DNA of 64,000 nt from positions 1 to 64,000 of the forward strand of contig CAKPHJ010000001.1 in NCBI GenBank assembly GCA_934157205.1, read 5' to 3'. Positions 48,987 through 58,592 of this stretch are shown one piece after another. The notes under the pieces are model-generated. The model was given only the letters and a program-made list of their open reading frames with translations, did no database searches and was not told the origin of the DNA. Position numbers and translations under genes: made by a program. This DNA is from an uncultured Clostridia bacterium (GTDB lineage: Bacteria > Bacillota > Clostridia > TANB77 > CAG-508). Positions within the stretch are counted from its first letter, which is position 1; each line of letters begins with the position of its first letter.

Positions 48987-50054
48987 ATGAAAAATCTTAT
49001 TATAAAAATTCAAATAATAGCTATATTAATTATAACAATTATGATTTTTTCAAATAGCCAAGTACTAGCAGCAAATGATGCAGAGGTTATTAAAAATACT
49101 TGGGATGTTGATATTTATGGTAGAGGAAAAGCACAAACAGTTTCTCAGACATTTAATAGCAAAGATTTTAGTGGAAATGGTGATCCAGAAAAACAATTAA
49201 GCCAAATAAATGGAGCCGACAAAGTTTATTCTGGAATAAAATTAGACATAGTGAGAAATAGATTACTATTGGCATGGAAAAAAGACACATCTCCTACAGT
49301 AAAGAAAACTATAAAGGTAAAAGGAATTACAAAAATTAGTCAAAGTAATATAAAAGAAATGTATACAAAGCAACAAAAGCAAGCGTTAGAAAATATAGAA
49401 AAATGGCAAAAAACAGCAAATGAATACGTAAAAAAATTAACTGAAGAAGCGAATAGTAACCCAAATCCAGGTAAACAAGTAACAGCAATGCAAAATATAA
49501 AAGAGATTCAACAAAGAATCGATGATTCAAATACCATTAAAAAATGGTTAAAAAATGCAATAAAAAAGCATTCAAATTCTGATAAAGAAATAGGAATAAT
49601 TAAAGTTGCTGGTACTAATGTAAATCCAACACAGAGAGATAGTGAAACAGATACATCTCAAGAAGATTTCCAAAACACTTCAGAGAAAGTTTCCGAAAAG
49701 AAGCTAGAACAAAGAGATTTAGGATATGTAGAAAGCAACAGTGATGTTAATGAACAAACAATAGATACTACAATGACAGAAGCAGACCAATTTATAGATT
49801 TATCAAAAGATAATAAAATAGACCAAAGTAAATTAGCCAAAATAGTAAAAAGTTTATATAATGCATTGTTAGCTGTAGCAATAGTGGCAGCCGTAATTAT
49901 TGGAACATATATGGCAGTAAAACTAATAACATCAAGTGTAGAAGGACAAGCAAAAATAAAAGAAATGTTTATTCCATACATAATTGGTTGTGTTGTAGCA
50001 TTTGGAGCATTTGGAATATGGGCATTAGCAATGAAAATATTCAATGCAATGTAA
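48987..50054 (+). CDS. VirB2-like protein with large outer domain, copy 2 (set B)
   Basis: 355 residues: signal peptide (LIIKIQIIAILIITIMIFSNSQVLAAND), an outer domain unrelated by eye to that of copy 1 (about 30-245; long helices such as QKQALENIEKWQKTANEYVKK), then the shared 112-residue module (VESNSDVNEQTIDTTMTEAD... to IFNAM). Only three residues differ in that module. Start at ATG 48987 after GAAGGTGG. Confidence 0.78.
   Translation: MKNLIIKIQIIAILIITIMIFSNSQVLAANDAEVIKNTWDVDIYGRGKAQTVSQTFNSKDFSGNGDPEKQLSQINGADKVYSGIKLDIVRNRLLLAWKKDTSPTVKKTIKVKGITKISQSNIKEMYTKQQKQALENIEKWQKTANEYVKKLTEEANSNPNPGKQVTAMQNIKEIQQRIDDSNTIKKWLKNAIKKHSNSDKEIGIIKVAGTNVNPTQRDSETDTSQEDFQNTSEKVSEKKLEQRDLGYVESNSDVNEQTIDTTMTEADQFIDLSKDNKIDQSKLAKIVKSLYNALLAVAIVAAVIIGTYMAVKLITSSVEGQAKIKEMFIPYIIGCVVAFGAFGIWALAMKIFNAM
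49719..50054 (+). repeat. 336-base module, second copy
   Basis: Pairs with 48431-48766. The repeat begins inside the genes and ends at the stop codons. Confidence 0.93.
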
Positions 50055-50074
50055 AGAAAGGGGAGACGAAATTT

Positions 50075-50461
50075 ATGAAAAATATAGCTAAAAAAATAAG
50101 AGAGAAAATATTATACATATCTACATTTTTTCTAACTATATTAATCTCTTTACAAACAAAAGTAATGGCAAAAGGAATAGGCATAAAAACAGATATTTAT
50201 AATCCACATGCATCTAATGGAGTTTCAGGAGCAAGTCAACTTGCAAGTAAAGCACAAGTTATAATTGGAACATTACAAGTTTTAGGAACAATAGCTTCTG
50301 TTGTAGCATTAATAATTATAGGAATTAAATATATGTATGGAAGTGTAGAGGAAAAAGCAGAATATAAAGAAAGTTTAAAACCATATGTTATAGGTTGTTC
50401 CTTATTACTTGTAATATCAAATGTTGCAGGAATAATATATAAATTTGCTGTAGCCATTTAA
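50075..50461 (+). CDS. VirB2/TrbC pilin-like protein 2 (set B)
   Basis: 128 residues: signal peptide (ending near VMAKG), short outer part, two membrane helices around EEKAEYKESLKPYV, closely like pilin 1 (SVEEKAEYK versus SAEEKAEYK). GAAAGGGGAGACGAAATTT precedes ATG 50075; 20 bases after the previous stop. Confidence 0.8.
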   Translation: MKNIAKKIREKILYISTFFLTILISLQTKVMAKGIGIKTDIYNPHASNGVSGASQLASKAQVIIGTLQVLGTIASVVALIIIGIKYMYGSVEEKAEYKESLKPYVIGCSLLLVISNVAGIIYKFAVAI

Positions 50462-50505
50462 AAAAAGGTATTTCTTATGTGAAAAATAAGAAATATCTTT
50501 TTTTA
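50461..50505 (+). terminator. Terminator after pilin 2
   Basis: AAAGGTATTTCTTAT...ATAAGAAATATCTTT stem and T-run. The following gap (50506-50714) holds an inverted repeat CGTATTACA/TGTAATAATACG at about 50608-50645. Confidence 0.85.
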
Positions 50506-50714
50506 AGCTAAGAAATAAAAATCAAAAAATTCATATAATTTTATCCAAAAATACTTAGGGAAACAAACAGAAACAACGAAAAAAGCTGTTAAAATCAATA
50601 TAACGGGCGTATTACAGTAGTGTTAAAATTATGTAATAATACGTCGAAAGCTAGAAAAAAATTGAAAAATATGATAAAATAAAGATAATAGTGTAATTAT
50701 AAAGGAGGAAAAAA

Positions 50715-51062
50715 ATGCAACCATATTTAATACCAAGAGATACCAAAGGAGAGGGAAGAATATTATATATCTTTTCAGGAAAGGCTTTAATTTATACTGC
50801 AATAGGAATGGGATTAGGATTTCCATTTTATAAATTTTTCAGTTTTTTAGGAGTAAGTATAATTGGGTGGATAATAATGGGAGTACTAGCTTTTGTTGGT
50901 TTTGCTATTGCAACATTTAAAATGCCATCAACTTCTGCATTTGAAATAACAAGAAAAACAAGTGGAGAAAGTATAGATGAAATAATTAGAAGAACAGTTA
51001 TGTTTAAAGTAAGAAATAAGAATAAAATTTATATATACAAAGGAGGAAAAAAAGATGAATAA
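50715..51062 (+). CDS. PrgI-like membrane protein (set B)
   Basis: 115 residues: IPRDTKGEGRILYIFSGKALIYTA then two membrane helices (about 22-70) and a cytoplasmic tail. PrgI-family proteins sit beside VirB4 in Gram-positive T4SS, as here. Ribosome site AAAGGAGGAAAAA. Overlaps the next gene by 8 bases. Confidence 0.85.
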   Translation: MQPYLIPRDTKGEGRILYIFSGKALIYTAIGMGLGFPFYKFFSFLGVSIIGWIIMGVLAFVGFAIATFKMPSTSAFEITRKTSGESIDEIIRRTVMFKVRNKNKIYIYKGGKKDE

Positions 51063-52296
51063 TAACGTAGAACAAGTTGTAATTATATTAGTAATTACGG
51101 CAGTAGTTTTAACAGTAGTACTTCTTGTTTTGTTTTTTGCGTTAGTACATTTAAAAATAAAGCAAAATAAGCCTAAAAAAGAAAGTGACAAAACTGAAAA
51201 TAGTGAGCAAGAGGAGCCAATAAAGAAAAGTTCAGATGGTTACAATAAACAGTCTATATTTGATTTTATGGAATTTGAAAAAATAGAAGATAACATGATT
51301 GTACAAAAAAAATGTAGAAAATATTTAATGATTATTGAATGTCAAGGAATCAATTTTGACTTAATGTCTGAAATAGAAAAAAATTCAGTAGAAATGGGAT
51401 TTTGGCAATTTTTAAATACATTAAGACATCCAATTCAAATATATGTACAAACAAGAACTTTAAATTTGGAAAGAAGTATAGCGAATTATAAAAAAAGATT
51501 TCAAGAAATAGAAGATAAATACAAATATATGGAACAACAATATGCTTTTAAATTAGCAAATGGAGATAAAACAGAAAATCTGGAACAAGATTTTTACAAC
51601 TTAACTAAACAAAGGAACTTATATGAATATGGAAAAGATATTATAGATAATACTGAAAAAATGAGTCAAAACAGAAATGTTTTAAGTAAAAAATACTATA
51701 TAATAGTTCCTTATTATAATGATGAAAAAGACGAATTATATGAAGAAGAAATAAGATCATTAGCTTTTTCAGAATTATATTCAAAATCAATATCTATTAT
51801 AAGATCTTTAGCTCCTACGGGTGTAACTGGTAAGATATTATCTTCAAATGAATTAGTAGAACTTCTTTATATTGCATACAACAGAGATGAAACAGAAACA
51901 TTTGGATTAAGCAGAGCTTTAGAAGCTAAATATGACGAGCTATATACAACAGCTCCAGACGTACTAGATAAAAAAATTAATTTATTATATAAAGAAGTAG
52001 AAAAACAATCAGTACAAAGAATAAATGATAAATTAGAAGATATAAATAGAAGTAAAAAAGAACGTGAAGCAGATGAACTATTTGAAAACCTTGAACAAAT
52101 TGTTAGAAAACAAATTTTAGAAAAATTAGAACAAAATAAAAGGGTAATAGGAGAACAAACAGCTCAAGAAGCAATTGAAGAATTTCAAAAAGAATTTGCT
52201 GAAAACGACAGTAAAAAAGCGAAAAAGGAAGGAGGAATAGAAAACAATGTGGAAGAAAAGAAAACAACAAGAGGAAGAAAAAAACGTACAGTCTAG
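51055..52296 (+). CDS. VirB4 partner protein with membrane anchor (set B)
   Basis: 413 residues: one N-terminal membrane helix (about 6-34), acidic linker, then an alpha/beta domain like the N-terminal region of TrsE/VirB4 (SIFDFMEFEKIEDNMIVQKKCRKYLMIIECQGINFDL, PIQIYVQTRTLNLE) and a long coiled C-terminus. It lacks a P-loop. The same split is seen in set A (21292-21888). Overlaps VirB4 by 50 bases, so the two are made together. Confidence 0.75.
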   Translation: MNNNVEQVVIILVITAVVLTVVLLVLFFALVHLKIKQNKPKKESDKTENSEQEEPIKKSSDGYNKQSIFDFMEFEKIEDNMIVQKKCRKYLMIIECQGINFDLMSEIEKNSVEMGFWQFLNTLRHPIQIYVQTRTLNLERSIANYKKRFQEIEDKYKYMEQQYAFKLANGDKTENLEQDFYNLTKQRNLYEYGKDIIDNTEKMSQNRNVLSKKYYIIVPYYNDEKDELYEEEIRSLAFSELYSKSISIIRSLAPTGVTGKILSSNELVELLYIAYNRDETETFGLSRALEAKYDELYTTAPDVLDKKINLLYKEVEKQSVQRINDKLEDINRSKKEREADELFENLEQIVRKQILEKLEQNKRVIGEQTAQEAIEEFQKEFAENDSKKAKKEGGIENNVEEKKTTRGRKKRTV

Positions 52297-54217
52297 TAGT
52301 GTAAAACCAAAAGAAAAAAAATTATTTAAAAAACAAACTGTAAAGGAGTTAATAGCACCTTCAGGCGTAGATGTTTCTAATATAGATCATATAGAAATTA
52401 TATCTAATGTAACAAGATTTGCAAGAAGCTTTTTTGTATCTACATTACCAAGAATGGCTACTTTTCCAGAATTGTTTAGGGATATATACATGTTTGGAGA
52501 TATAAATACATCTGTATATATAAACCCAATACCTGAATCAAGAACACAAACAGAATTAAATAAAACAATAAATGAGCTAGAAACAGAAAGAATTGTTGCA
52601 ATGGATAGAGGTAATATAAACAGAGAAAGTACATTAACTCAAAAAAGATTAGAAACAGAACAACTAAGAGATGAAATTGCTGCAGGGTTCAATAAAATGT
52701 ATGAAGCATCAGTTATCACAACACTATTTGCATATAGCTTAGAAGATTTAGATAGATTAACAAAATTACTTGCCAATGAAACTGCAAAATCATTAGTTGC
52801 ACTAAAAACAACATGGGGAAGGCAAGAAGAGGCTTTTAAAAGCAATCTTCCTTTATTTGATGATAAAATCCAAAGAACACACATGTTTGACAGACAATCA
52901 ATGGGAACAATATTTCCATTTATAACATCAGATGTTGGACATGAAGTTGGAATTCCATTAGGATTTAACAAACAAACAGGAGTACCAATTCTTTTTGATA
53001 ATTTTAGTCCTACATTAAATAATTATAACATGGTTATATTTGCTAAATCTGGTGCTGGTAAATCAGTAACTATGAAAACATTAATTTCAAGATCTTATGT
53101 ATTAATGGGAATAGAAAGTCTAGCCCTAGATGCAGAAGGTGAGTATTCTATAGTTGCAGAAAGCTTAGGTGGAGTAAATGTTGTTATAAGTCCAAGTTCA
53201 AAAACTATAATTAATCCATTTGATCTAGAAATTGAAACAGTAAAAGATGAAATAACAGGAAAAGAAAGAAATGTTTTAAATATAGAAAATAAAGTAGAAG
53301 ACGTAACACAGGCTTTACTAATAATGGCCAAAGGTAGTACTAGAAGTAAAGAAGTAAACGAATTAACAAAACAAATAATAGCGGAGTCTGTATATGAAGA
53401 ATATTTAAGTAGAGGAATTAATAGCAATCCTAATAGTTTATACAGAATAAATGACCAAGCTAGAAGAATAGACACTTTTGGTAATAACAAAAAAGAAATG
53501 CCTACAATTAGTAGTTGGTATAAAAGAATAGAAAGAAAAGCAAGTCAAAATAAAAATCCAGACTATCAATATCAATATAGTTATTTGTTAAAAGTAATGA
53601 AACAATATATAAGAGAATATGATGGTCAAATGGCATATTTTGATGGACAATCTACATTTGAACTTTTAGAAGGTGAGCCATTTATAAATTTTGATATTTC
53701 ACAACTTGAAGAAAGATTTGCAAGACCACTTGCACAACAAATATTACTTTCATGGATATGGGAAAAATTTGTTAAGAAAAATAGTGAAGACAGAAAAAAA
53801 GCAAAAAGAAAAAGAGTGCTAGTTGATGAAGCATGGATGCTACTGCCATACCCAGAAGCAGTGGAATTCTTAAATACAATGGCAAGACGTGCTAGAAAAA
53901 GAAATGTATCACTTGCAATTGTTTCACAAAGATTTCAAGATTTTTATGAAAAGCAAGAAGCACAAGTTGTTTTAACTTCATCAGATACAAAACTATTTTT
54001 AGCACAGGATAAATCTGAAATTCAATATGTAAAAGAAGTTTTTAAACTAAGTGATGGTGAAGCAAACTTTTTAATAACTTGCAATAAAGGTGAAGGAATT
54101 TTAAAAGTTGGTGGAGATACAGCAATTCTGCAGATAAAGCCTACAAACAAAGAATTTGAATTTGTTGAAACAAATTTAAACAATATGGTAAAAAAAGGTC
54201 GAAGAAGAATAATTTAA
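52247..54217 (+). CDS. VirB4-like T4SS ATPase (set B)
   Basis: 656 residues. Walker A FAKSGAGKSVTMK (about 264-276), LALDAEGEYSIVAESLGG, Walker B KRVLVDEAWMLLPY (about 521-534) and LAIVSQRFQDF. Powers the secretion channel. Its start lies inside the preceding gene, after GGAAGGAGGAATAG. Better conserved than the set-A protein. Confidence 0.95.
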   Translation: MWKKRKQQEEEKNVQSSSVKPKEKKLFKKQTVKELIAPSGVDVSNIDHIEIISNVTRFARSFFVSTLPRMATFPELFRDIYMFGDINTSVYINPIPESRTQTELNKTINELETERIVAMDRGNINRESTLTQKRLETEQLRDEIAAGFNKMYEASVITTLFAYSLEDLDRLTKLLANETAKSLVALKTTWGRQEEAFKSNLPLFDDKIQRTHMFDRQSMGTIFPFITSDVGHEVGIPLGFNKQTGVPILFDNFSPTLNNYNMVIFAKSGAGKSVTMKTLISRSYVLMGIESLALDAEGEYSIVAESLGGVNVVISPSSKTIINPFDLEIETVKDEITGKERNVLNIENKVEDVTQALLIMAKGSTRSKEVNELTKQIIAESVYEEYLSRGINSNPNSLYRINDQARRIDTFGNNKKEMPTISSWYKRIERKASQNKNPDYQYQYSYLLKVMKQYIREYDGQMAYFDGQSTFELLEGEPFINFDISQLEERFARPLAQQILLSWIWEKFVKKNSEDRKKAKRKRVLVDEAWMLLPYPEAVEFLNTMARRARKRNVSLAIVSQRFQDFYEKQEAQVVLTSSDTKLFLAQDKSEIQYVKEVFKLSDGEANFLITCNKGEGILKVGGDTAILQIKPTNKEFEFVETNLNNMVKKGRRRII

Positions 54218-54228
54218 AGGAGGACTAA

Positions 54229-56724
54229 ATGAATATATTAAAAAACAATAAATTCATACAAAAGATAATTATAGCATTATGTATAGTTATATTAATATTT
54301 AATGTCATTTGTCCAGTACAATCACATGCATTTAATTTAAAAGAAGCAGTATTTCAGCCACTTACAGGACTTATTAAATTAGGACTGGATGCTGTTGTAG
54401 GACTTGTACAATATTACCTTGTAGGTGGACCAGTTGATTCTATGTGGGTATTAAGAGCTTCTAATGACAAAGGTGATGAATTAAAAGATTTAGGAATAAT
54501 ACCAGATAGTAGTGGAAATTATGATGATACATATATTAAATGGGGAGAGCCCCAAGGAGACACTATAGAAGTTAATTCAGGTGATTATGGCTCATGGTTT
54601 GATTCACTTTCAGATTTTTTCACTGGAGGTGCAGGATATGATATACCAGCAATAGTTTATACACCAGAAGCTTTATTTTCAAATAAAATAAATGCATTTT
54701 CAATAGATTTTATAAGCAAAGACGATTCAAATAAAACAGTAGGAGATTATAAAGTTAGTAAATCTATTGCTAGTACATTAAGAGGACATATTTCTGATTG
54801 GTATAATGCTTTAAGAATTTTAGCTGGAGTATCTATGTTACCTATTTTAGTATATATAGGAATTAGAATTATAATTAGCAGTGCAGGAGAAAAAGCTAAA
54901 TATAAAAATATGCTTATGGATTGGTTAGTTGCATTTTGTTTATTGTTTGTAATGCATTACATTATGGCTTTTATAGTATATTTGACCAATTCTATAACAA
55001 ATTTAGTTGGAAGTGCAACAACAACATATCTTGTTAGTGTGGATGGTGGAACACAAGAATTTAAAACAAATTTGATGGGATTAATGAGATTTAATTGTGA
55101 ATATAAAGATCCTTTAACACAACTTCCTTATATATGTGTGTATGCTCTTTTAGTAGTATTTACAGTAATATATACATGGACATATTTAAAAAGGACTTTA
55201 ATGATTGCCTTTTTAACATTAATTGCACCAATAATTACAGTTACATATCCTTTAGATAAATTGGGAGATGGAAAATCTCAAGGTTTTGATATGTGGTTTA
55301 AAGAGTACCTATTTAACGCTCTTATACAACCTTTTCACTTATTATTATATATTGTTTTTGCAGGAGGTTCAGTAGATTTGATAAAAAACAATCCTATAAT
55401 AGCAATAGGACTATTGGCATTTATGTTGACTGCAGAAAAAATATTGAAGAAAATGTTTAACTTTGATAAGGCAAGCTTGGGTGCAGCTGAAGGAAATGGA
55501 ATGTCCCCTTTATTAGGTGGTTTGCATGCTCTTACTGATTTAAAACAATTGTCAAAATTAAATCAAATTTCTAGTGGAAAAACTTCTGGTGCAAAAGCTT
55601 CTGGAGCTAATAATTCTAGTAGCACAACTATTCCAACTTCATCTCCATCTTTTAGTGCTCCATTACCTATTGGTTCAAATGGCAACGGAGCAACGGGAAC
55701 GGTTTTTGGAACGGATACTCCTTCTCAAGAAAATTCTGATGAGAATACTGACCCAACTCAACAAGGTAGTCAACCTAATGCTGACTCTCCACAACAAGGC
55801 TCTACTCAACCTATTGAAAGCCCAGATGATGCTGATGATGGAAATCCTACTATGCCTATTACATCTCCTACTTCTCCTGCGATTAACGGTGATAATCCTT
55901 CAGATGATGGTTCTAACGAAAAGACTAAGGATCCTGTAGCTATGGCTAGAGCAAATATGATAGGCAGAGCTGGTAAAAAAGCTGCCGGGGGACTTGTTAA
56001 AGGACTTGGTAAAGGTGTTTTAAAAGTAGGCGGTGCTTTTGCTACTGCTGCTTCTATGGTTCCTGGAGCTGCAGCTGGTTTAGCTATTGGTGCTTTATCA
56101 GGTGATCCTTCTAAAGCCTTTCAAATGGCTTTGACTGGTGGTATGGTTACTGGTACTATTGGTAGAAAAGCTGGTAAATATACTGTTGAAAGAATTGGCC
56201 CTGGCGCTAGAAAAGCTATGGATGCTATTAGAGACTTTAAGGATCCTATGAATATTGATAAAAATAATGAGGAGAGAAATAAGAAAAGAGCTAAAAAAGC
56301 TTATATGGACAATGGTGAAAATTATAGAAAGGCTCTTTCTATGGCAAGCAGTTTGGGCTCTCCTGAAGATGCTAAAAAGATTCAAGAAAAAATGTTTGAA
56401 TTAGAAGGCTACGGCATTAAAGATGAAAAAGATCAAAAAAGAGCTCTTGAAATGGAAAAAAATAACAAGGAACTTGATCTTCAAACAGCTGCATATGGCA
56501 TTAATGAATCAAAAGGCCTTGATGTTAATGATGATAAAAAAATGGATCAGTGGAGAAAAGGTAAAATTCAAGAACAAATGAATAATGGCATGAATAAAGC
56601 TGATGCAGAAGCAAGAGTTGAACAAGAGGAATATTTAATTAGAGAATCTAAAATTAAAGGTGAATGGAGAAGATATGTTAATGCTAGAGAAAAACAAGAA
56701 GAAGAAAGACGTAGATCTTCTTAA
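54229..56724 (+). CDS. VirB6/TrbL-like membrane protein with long tail (set B)
   Basis: 831 residues to the TAA at 56722. Signal-like N-terminus, outer domain (about 50-185), five or six membrane helices (about 195-405), then a long cytoplasmic tail: Ser/Thr/Pro/Asn-rich (about 445-560), a Gly/Ala segment (AGKKAAGGLVKGLGKGVLKVGGAFATAASMVPG) and a charged helical end. Typical of extended Gram-positive VirB6 proteins. From about base 55500 codons change to T-ending forms. After the TAA the same frame stays open to 56805 with a Pro/Asn-rich sequence (TSPRPSNNDPHQPGNT), so readthrough or a recent nonsense change is likely. Confidence 0.85.
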   Translation: MNILKNNKFIQKIIIALCIVILIFNVICPVQSHAFNLKEAVFQPLTGLIKLGLDAVVGLVQYYLVGGPVDSMWVLRASNDKGDELKDLGIIPDSSGNYDDTYIKWGEPQGDTIEVNSGDYGSWFDSLSDFFTGGAGYDIPAIVYTPEALFSNKINAFSIDFISKDDSNKTVGDYKVSKSIASTLRGHISDWYNALRILAGVSMLPILVYIGIRIIISSAGEKAKYKNMLMDWLVAFCLLFVMHYIMAFIVYLTNSITNLVGSATTTYLVSVDGGTQEFKTNLMGLMRFNCEYKDPLTQLPYICVYALLVVFTVIYTWTYLKRTLMIAFLTLIAPIITVTYPLDKLGDGKSQGFDMWFKEYLFNALIQPFHLLLYIVFAGGSVDLIKNNPIIAIGLLAFMLTAEKILKKMFNFDKASLGAAEGNGMSPLLGGLHALTDLKQLSKLNQISSGKTSGAKASGANNSSSTTIPTSSPSFSAPLPIGSNGNGATGTVFGTDTPSQENSDENTDPTQQGSQPNADSPQQGSTQPIESPDDADDGNPTMPITSPTSPAINGDNPSDDGSNEKTKDPVAMARANMIGRAGKKAAGGLVKGLGKGVLKVGGAFATAASMVPGAAAGLAIGALSGDPSKAFQMALTGGMVTGTIGRKAGKYTVERIGPGARKAMDAIRDFKDPMNIDKNNEERNKKRAKKAYMDNGENYRKALSMASSLGSPEDAKKIQEKMFELEGYGIKDEKDQKRALEMEKNNKELDLQTAAYGINESKGLDVNDDKKMDQWRKGKIQEQMNNGMNKADAEARVEQEEYLIRESKIKGEWRRYVNAREKQEEERRRSS

Positions 56725-56957
56725 CATACTTCTCCTCGTCCTTCTAACAATGATCCTCATCAACCTGGAAATACAACGCCTAGAACTAATTTACCTAATA
56801 CCTAACTTACACTTTATCTTTCTTACTTGGTTTTTTGCTTATTTTGCCTTTAGATAATTATCTTTTTTATAATTAACTTATCTCTCATCATAGAGAACAT
56901 TATTGCGGACTTCTTATTCTTTTTATAACTACTTTTGCTTTTTATGTCCGCTTTTGC

Positions 56958-57000
56958 TCTATTATAGGATTGTTCTCTGAAACTTCCTATTTTAGATTTA
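56958..57000. repeat. Dispersed palindrome R2, diverged copy
   Basis: CTATTATAGGATTGTTCTCTGAAACTTCCTATTTTAG, imperfect version of the 32064 element, in the gap before the lysozyme/CHAP gene. GCGGAC...GTCCGC nearby (56904-56950) forms another hairpin. Confidence 0.5.
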
Positions 57001-57036
57001 TTATGACTCAGAATATAATTGAAAGAATGTGGTAAT

Positions 57037-58582
57037 ATGCGGTTTATTTGATATTTTTAAAAACATTAAAAAAGTTGGTGATACTGCCAATTCTATTAAA
57101 AAAGATGGCCTGGCGGGCTTTTCTAAAAATTCTCTTAAATTAGCCTTGCATAATCTTGCTAAAATGGCTGGTGCTGCTTTTAAACATGCTGTCTTTTCTG
57201 TTGTCTCTATTATTTTACCTTATGCTGTTCCTATTATTGCTATTGTTGTTTCTCTCGTTATTGTTGCTTCTATTTTCGCTTCTCTTTTTAATTTTTGGAA
57301 CTCTAATAATAATGGGACTCAAGGTAAAGTTGATACAGCAGCAGCAGATGATTTATTAAAAGCATATTTACATGCTTGGGAAAATGAAGGTGGAGCAAAA
57401 ACAAATGCAGATGGAACTAAATATATTGTTGAATCTGATGGTGGTGGAGGATCTGCCGTTGGATATGGTGTAGATATTGCAGCACATGGAAAAGAAATAA
57501 GAGCAGCTGGATATAGCACTTCAATAGGTTCAGAAATCCCAGTAGAATTTGTAGATGCCTTAGAAGACAAAGAATTGCAAGAAAATAAAGAAGTTGTTGA
57601 AAAAGCTACAGAAGGACTTGGTTTAACAGAATATCAAAAACATGCTTTAATTTCAAGGGTATATAATTGTGGTTCTGCTGGTTGGACCAAATATAGTGTT
57701 AGTGGAGAAGATTTTAAAACAGCTTTTTCAAAGTATTGGAAATCAAGTGATTTGGAATATGGAGTTACAGCATCTAAAACAATGTTTAACTCGAGTTTAT
57801 ATACAAATTATTTGAAGAAACCTAATACAGCTTCTGGTAGTTTTAATAAAGGTGTTCAAAACAGAAGAGATTCTGAATGGATTTTATTTAAAACTGGTTG
57901 GTATGGATATGGGCGTTCAGAAGAAAGTGTGCAATGTTTCTTTTTTGATAAAGTTAATATTATATCTAATGGTGGTGTATATTCTGAATGGCAAGGTTCA
58001 GGAAATACATTTGGAATAAATATAATAGAAAATGGTAAAGTAAATGAAAGCAATATGAAAATGTTAAGAACAGCTTTAGAAGATTATTATGGATTACCTG
58101 CAATTACTGGAGAATTATCTAGTTCAGCAGACATTACAGTTAATGCAAGTAAAATAAGAAGTTCAGCTGGATATAAAAAATATGATCTTACCAAAGCCTT
58201 AGAAGTTGCACAATGTACATGGTGGGCATATGTACGTTCAAACCAATATTTAGCAGCATATGGAACTAAATATAAAAGTATAGATGATGCCAGAAAACAT
58301 GTACGTACTAGTGGTGGAACATATGGAAATGGTGGAGAATGGGGAAAAAGATATAGCCAAGTATTTAAATCTGGTTCAACACCTCAAACAAATTCTATAT
58401 TTAGTTATACTAACAGTGATGTTGGTCATGTTGGAATTGTTGAAGCTGTTGATGGTCAATATATGTATATTAGCCATTGTGGTAGTGGAACATGGTGGAG
58501 AGGACTAGATAAAGTAAATATTGCAGACTTTAAACGAAAACATCCATCTGTAACATATGTATATTTATCACAACCAAAATAA
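57037..58582 (+). CDS. VirB1-like lysozyme + CHAP wall hydrolase (set B), possible CGG shift at codon 2
   Basis: 514 residues if read ATG-(C)-GGT from 57037: MGLFDIFKNIKKVGDTANSIKK. One membrane helix (about 53-85), lysozyme-like domain (catalytic Glu in HAWENEGGAK, then VGYGVDIAAHG and YQKHALISRVYNCG, about 100-290), and a C-terminal CHAP domain (Cys in ALEVAQCTWWAY, His in NSDVGHVGIVEAV, about 370-510). It would open the wall for the secretion machine, as VirB1/TcpG/CwlT do. Straight reading from this ATG hits CGG and stops at once; the alternative is a GUG start at 57029 (MVICGLFD) with poor ribosome-site spacing. Confidence 0.85.
57040..57043 (+). other. Possible CGG +1 frameshift site at the start of the lysozyme/CHAP gene
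   Basis: ATG-CGG-TTT-ATT-TGA in the zero frame; ATG-(C)-GGT-TTA in the restored frame. Confidence 0.5.
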
Positions 58583-58592
58583 AAGGAGAATT

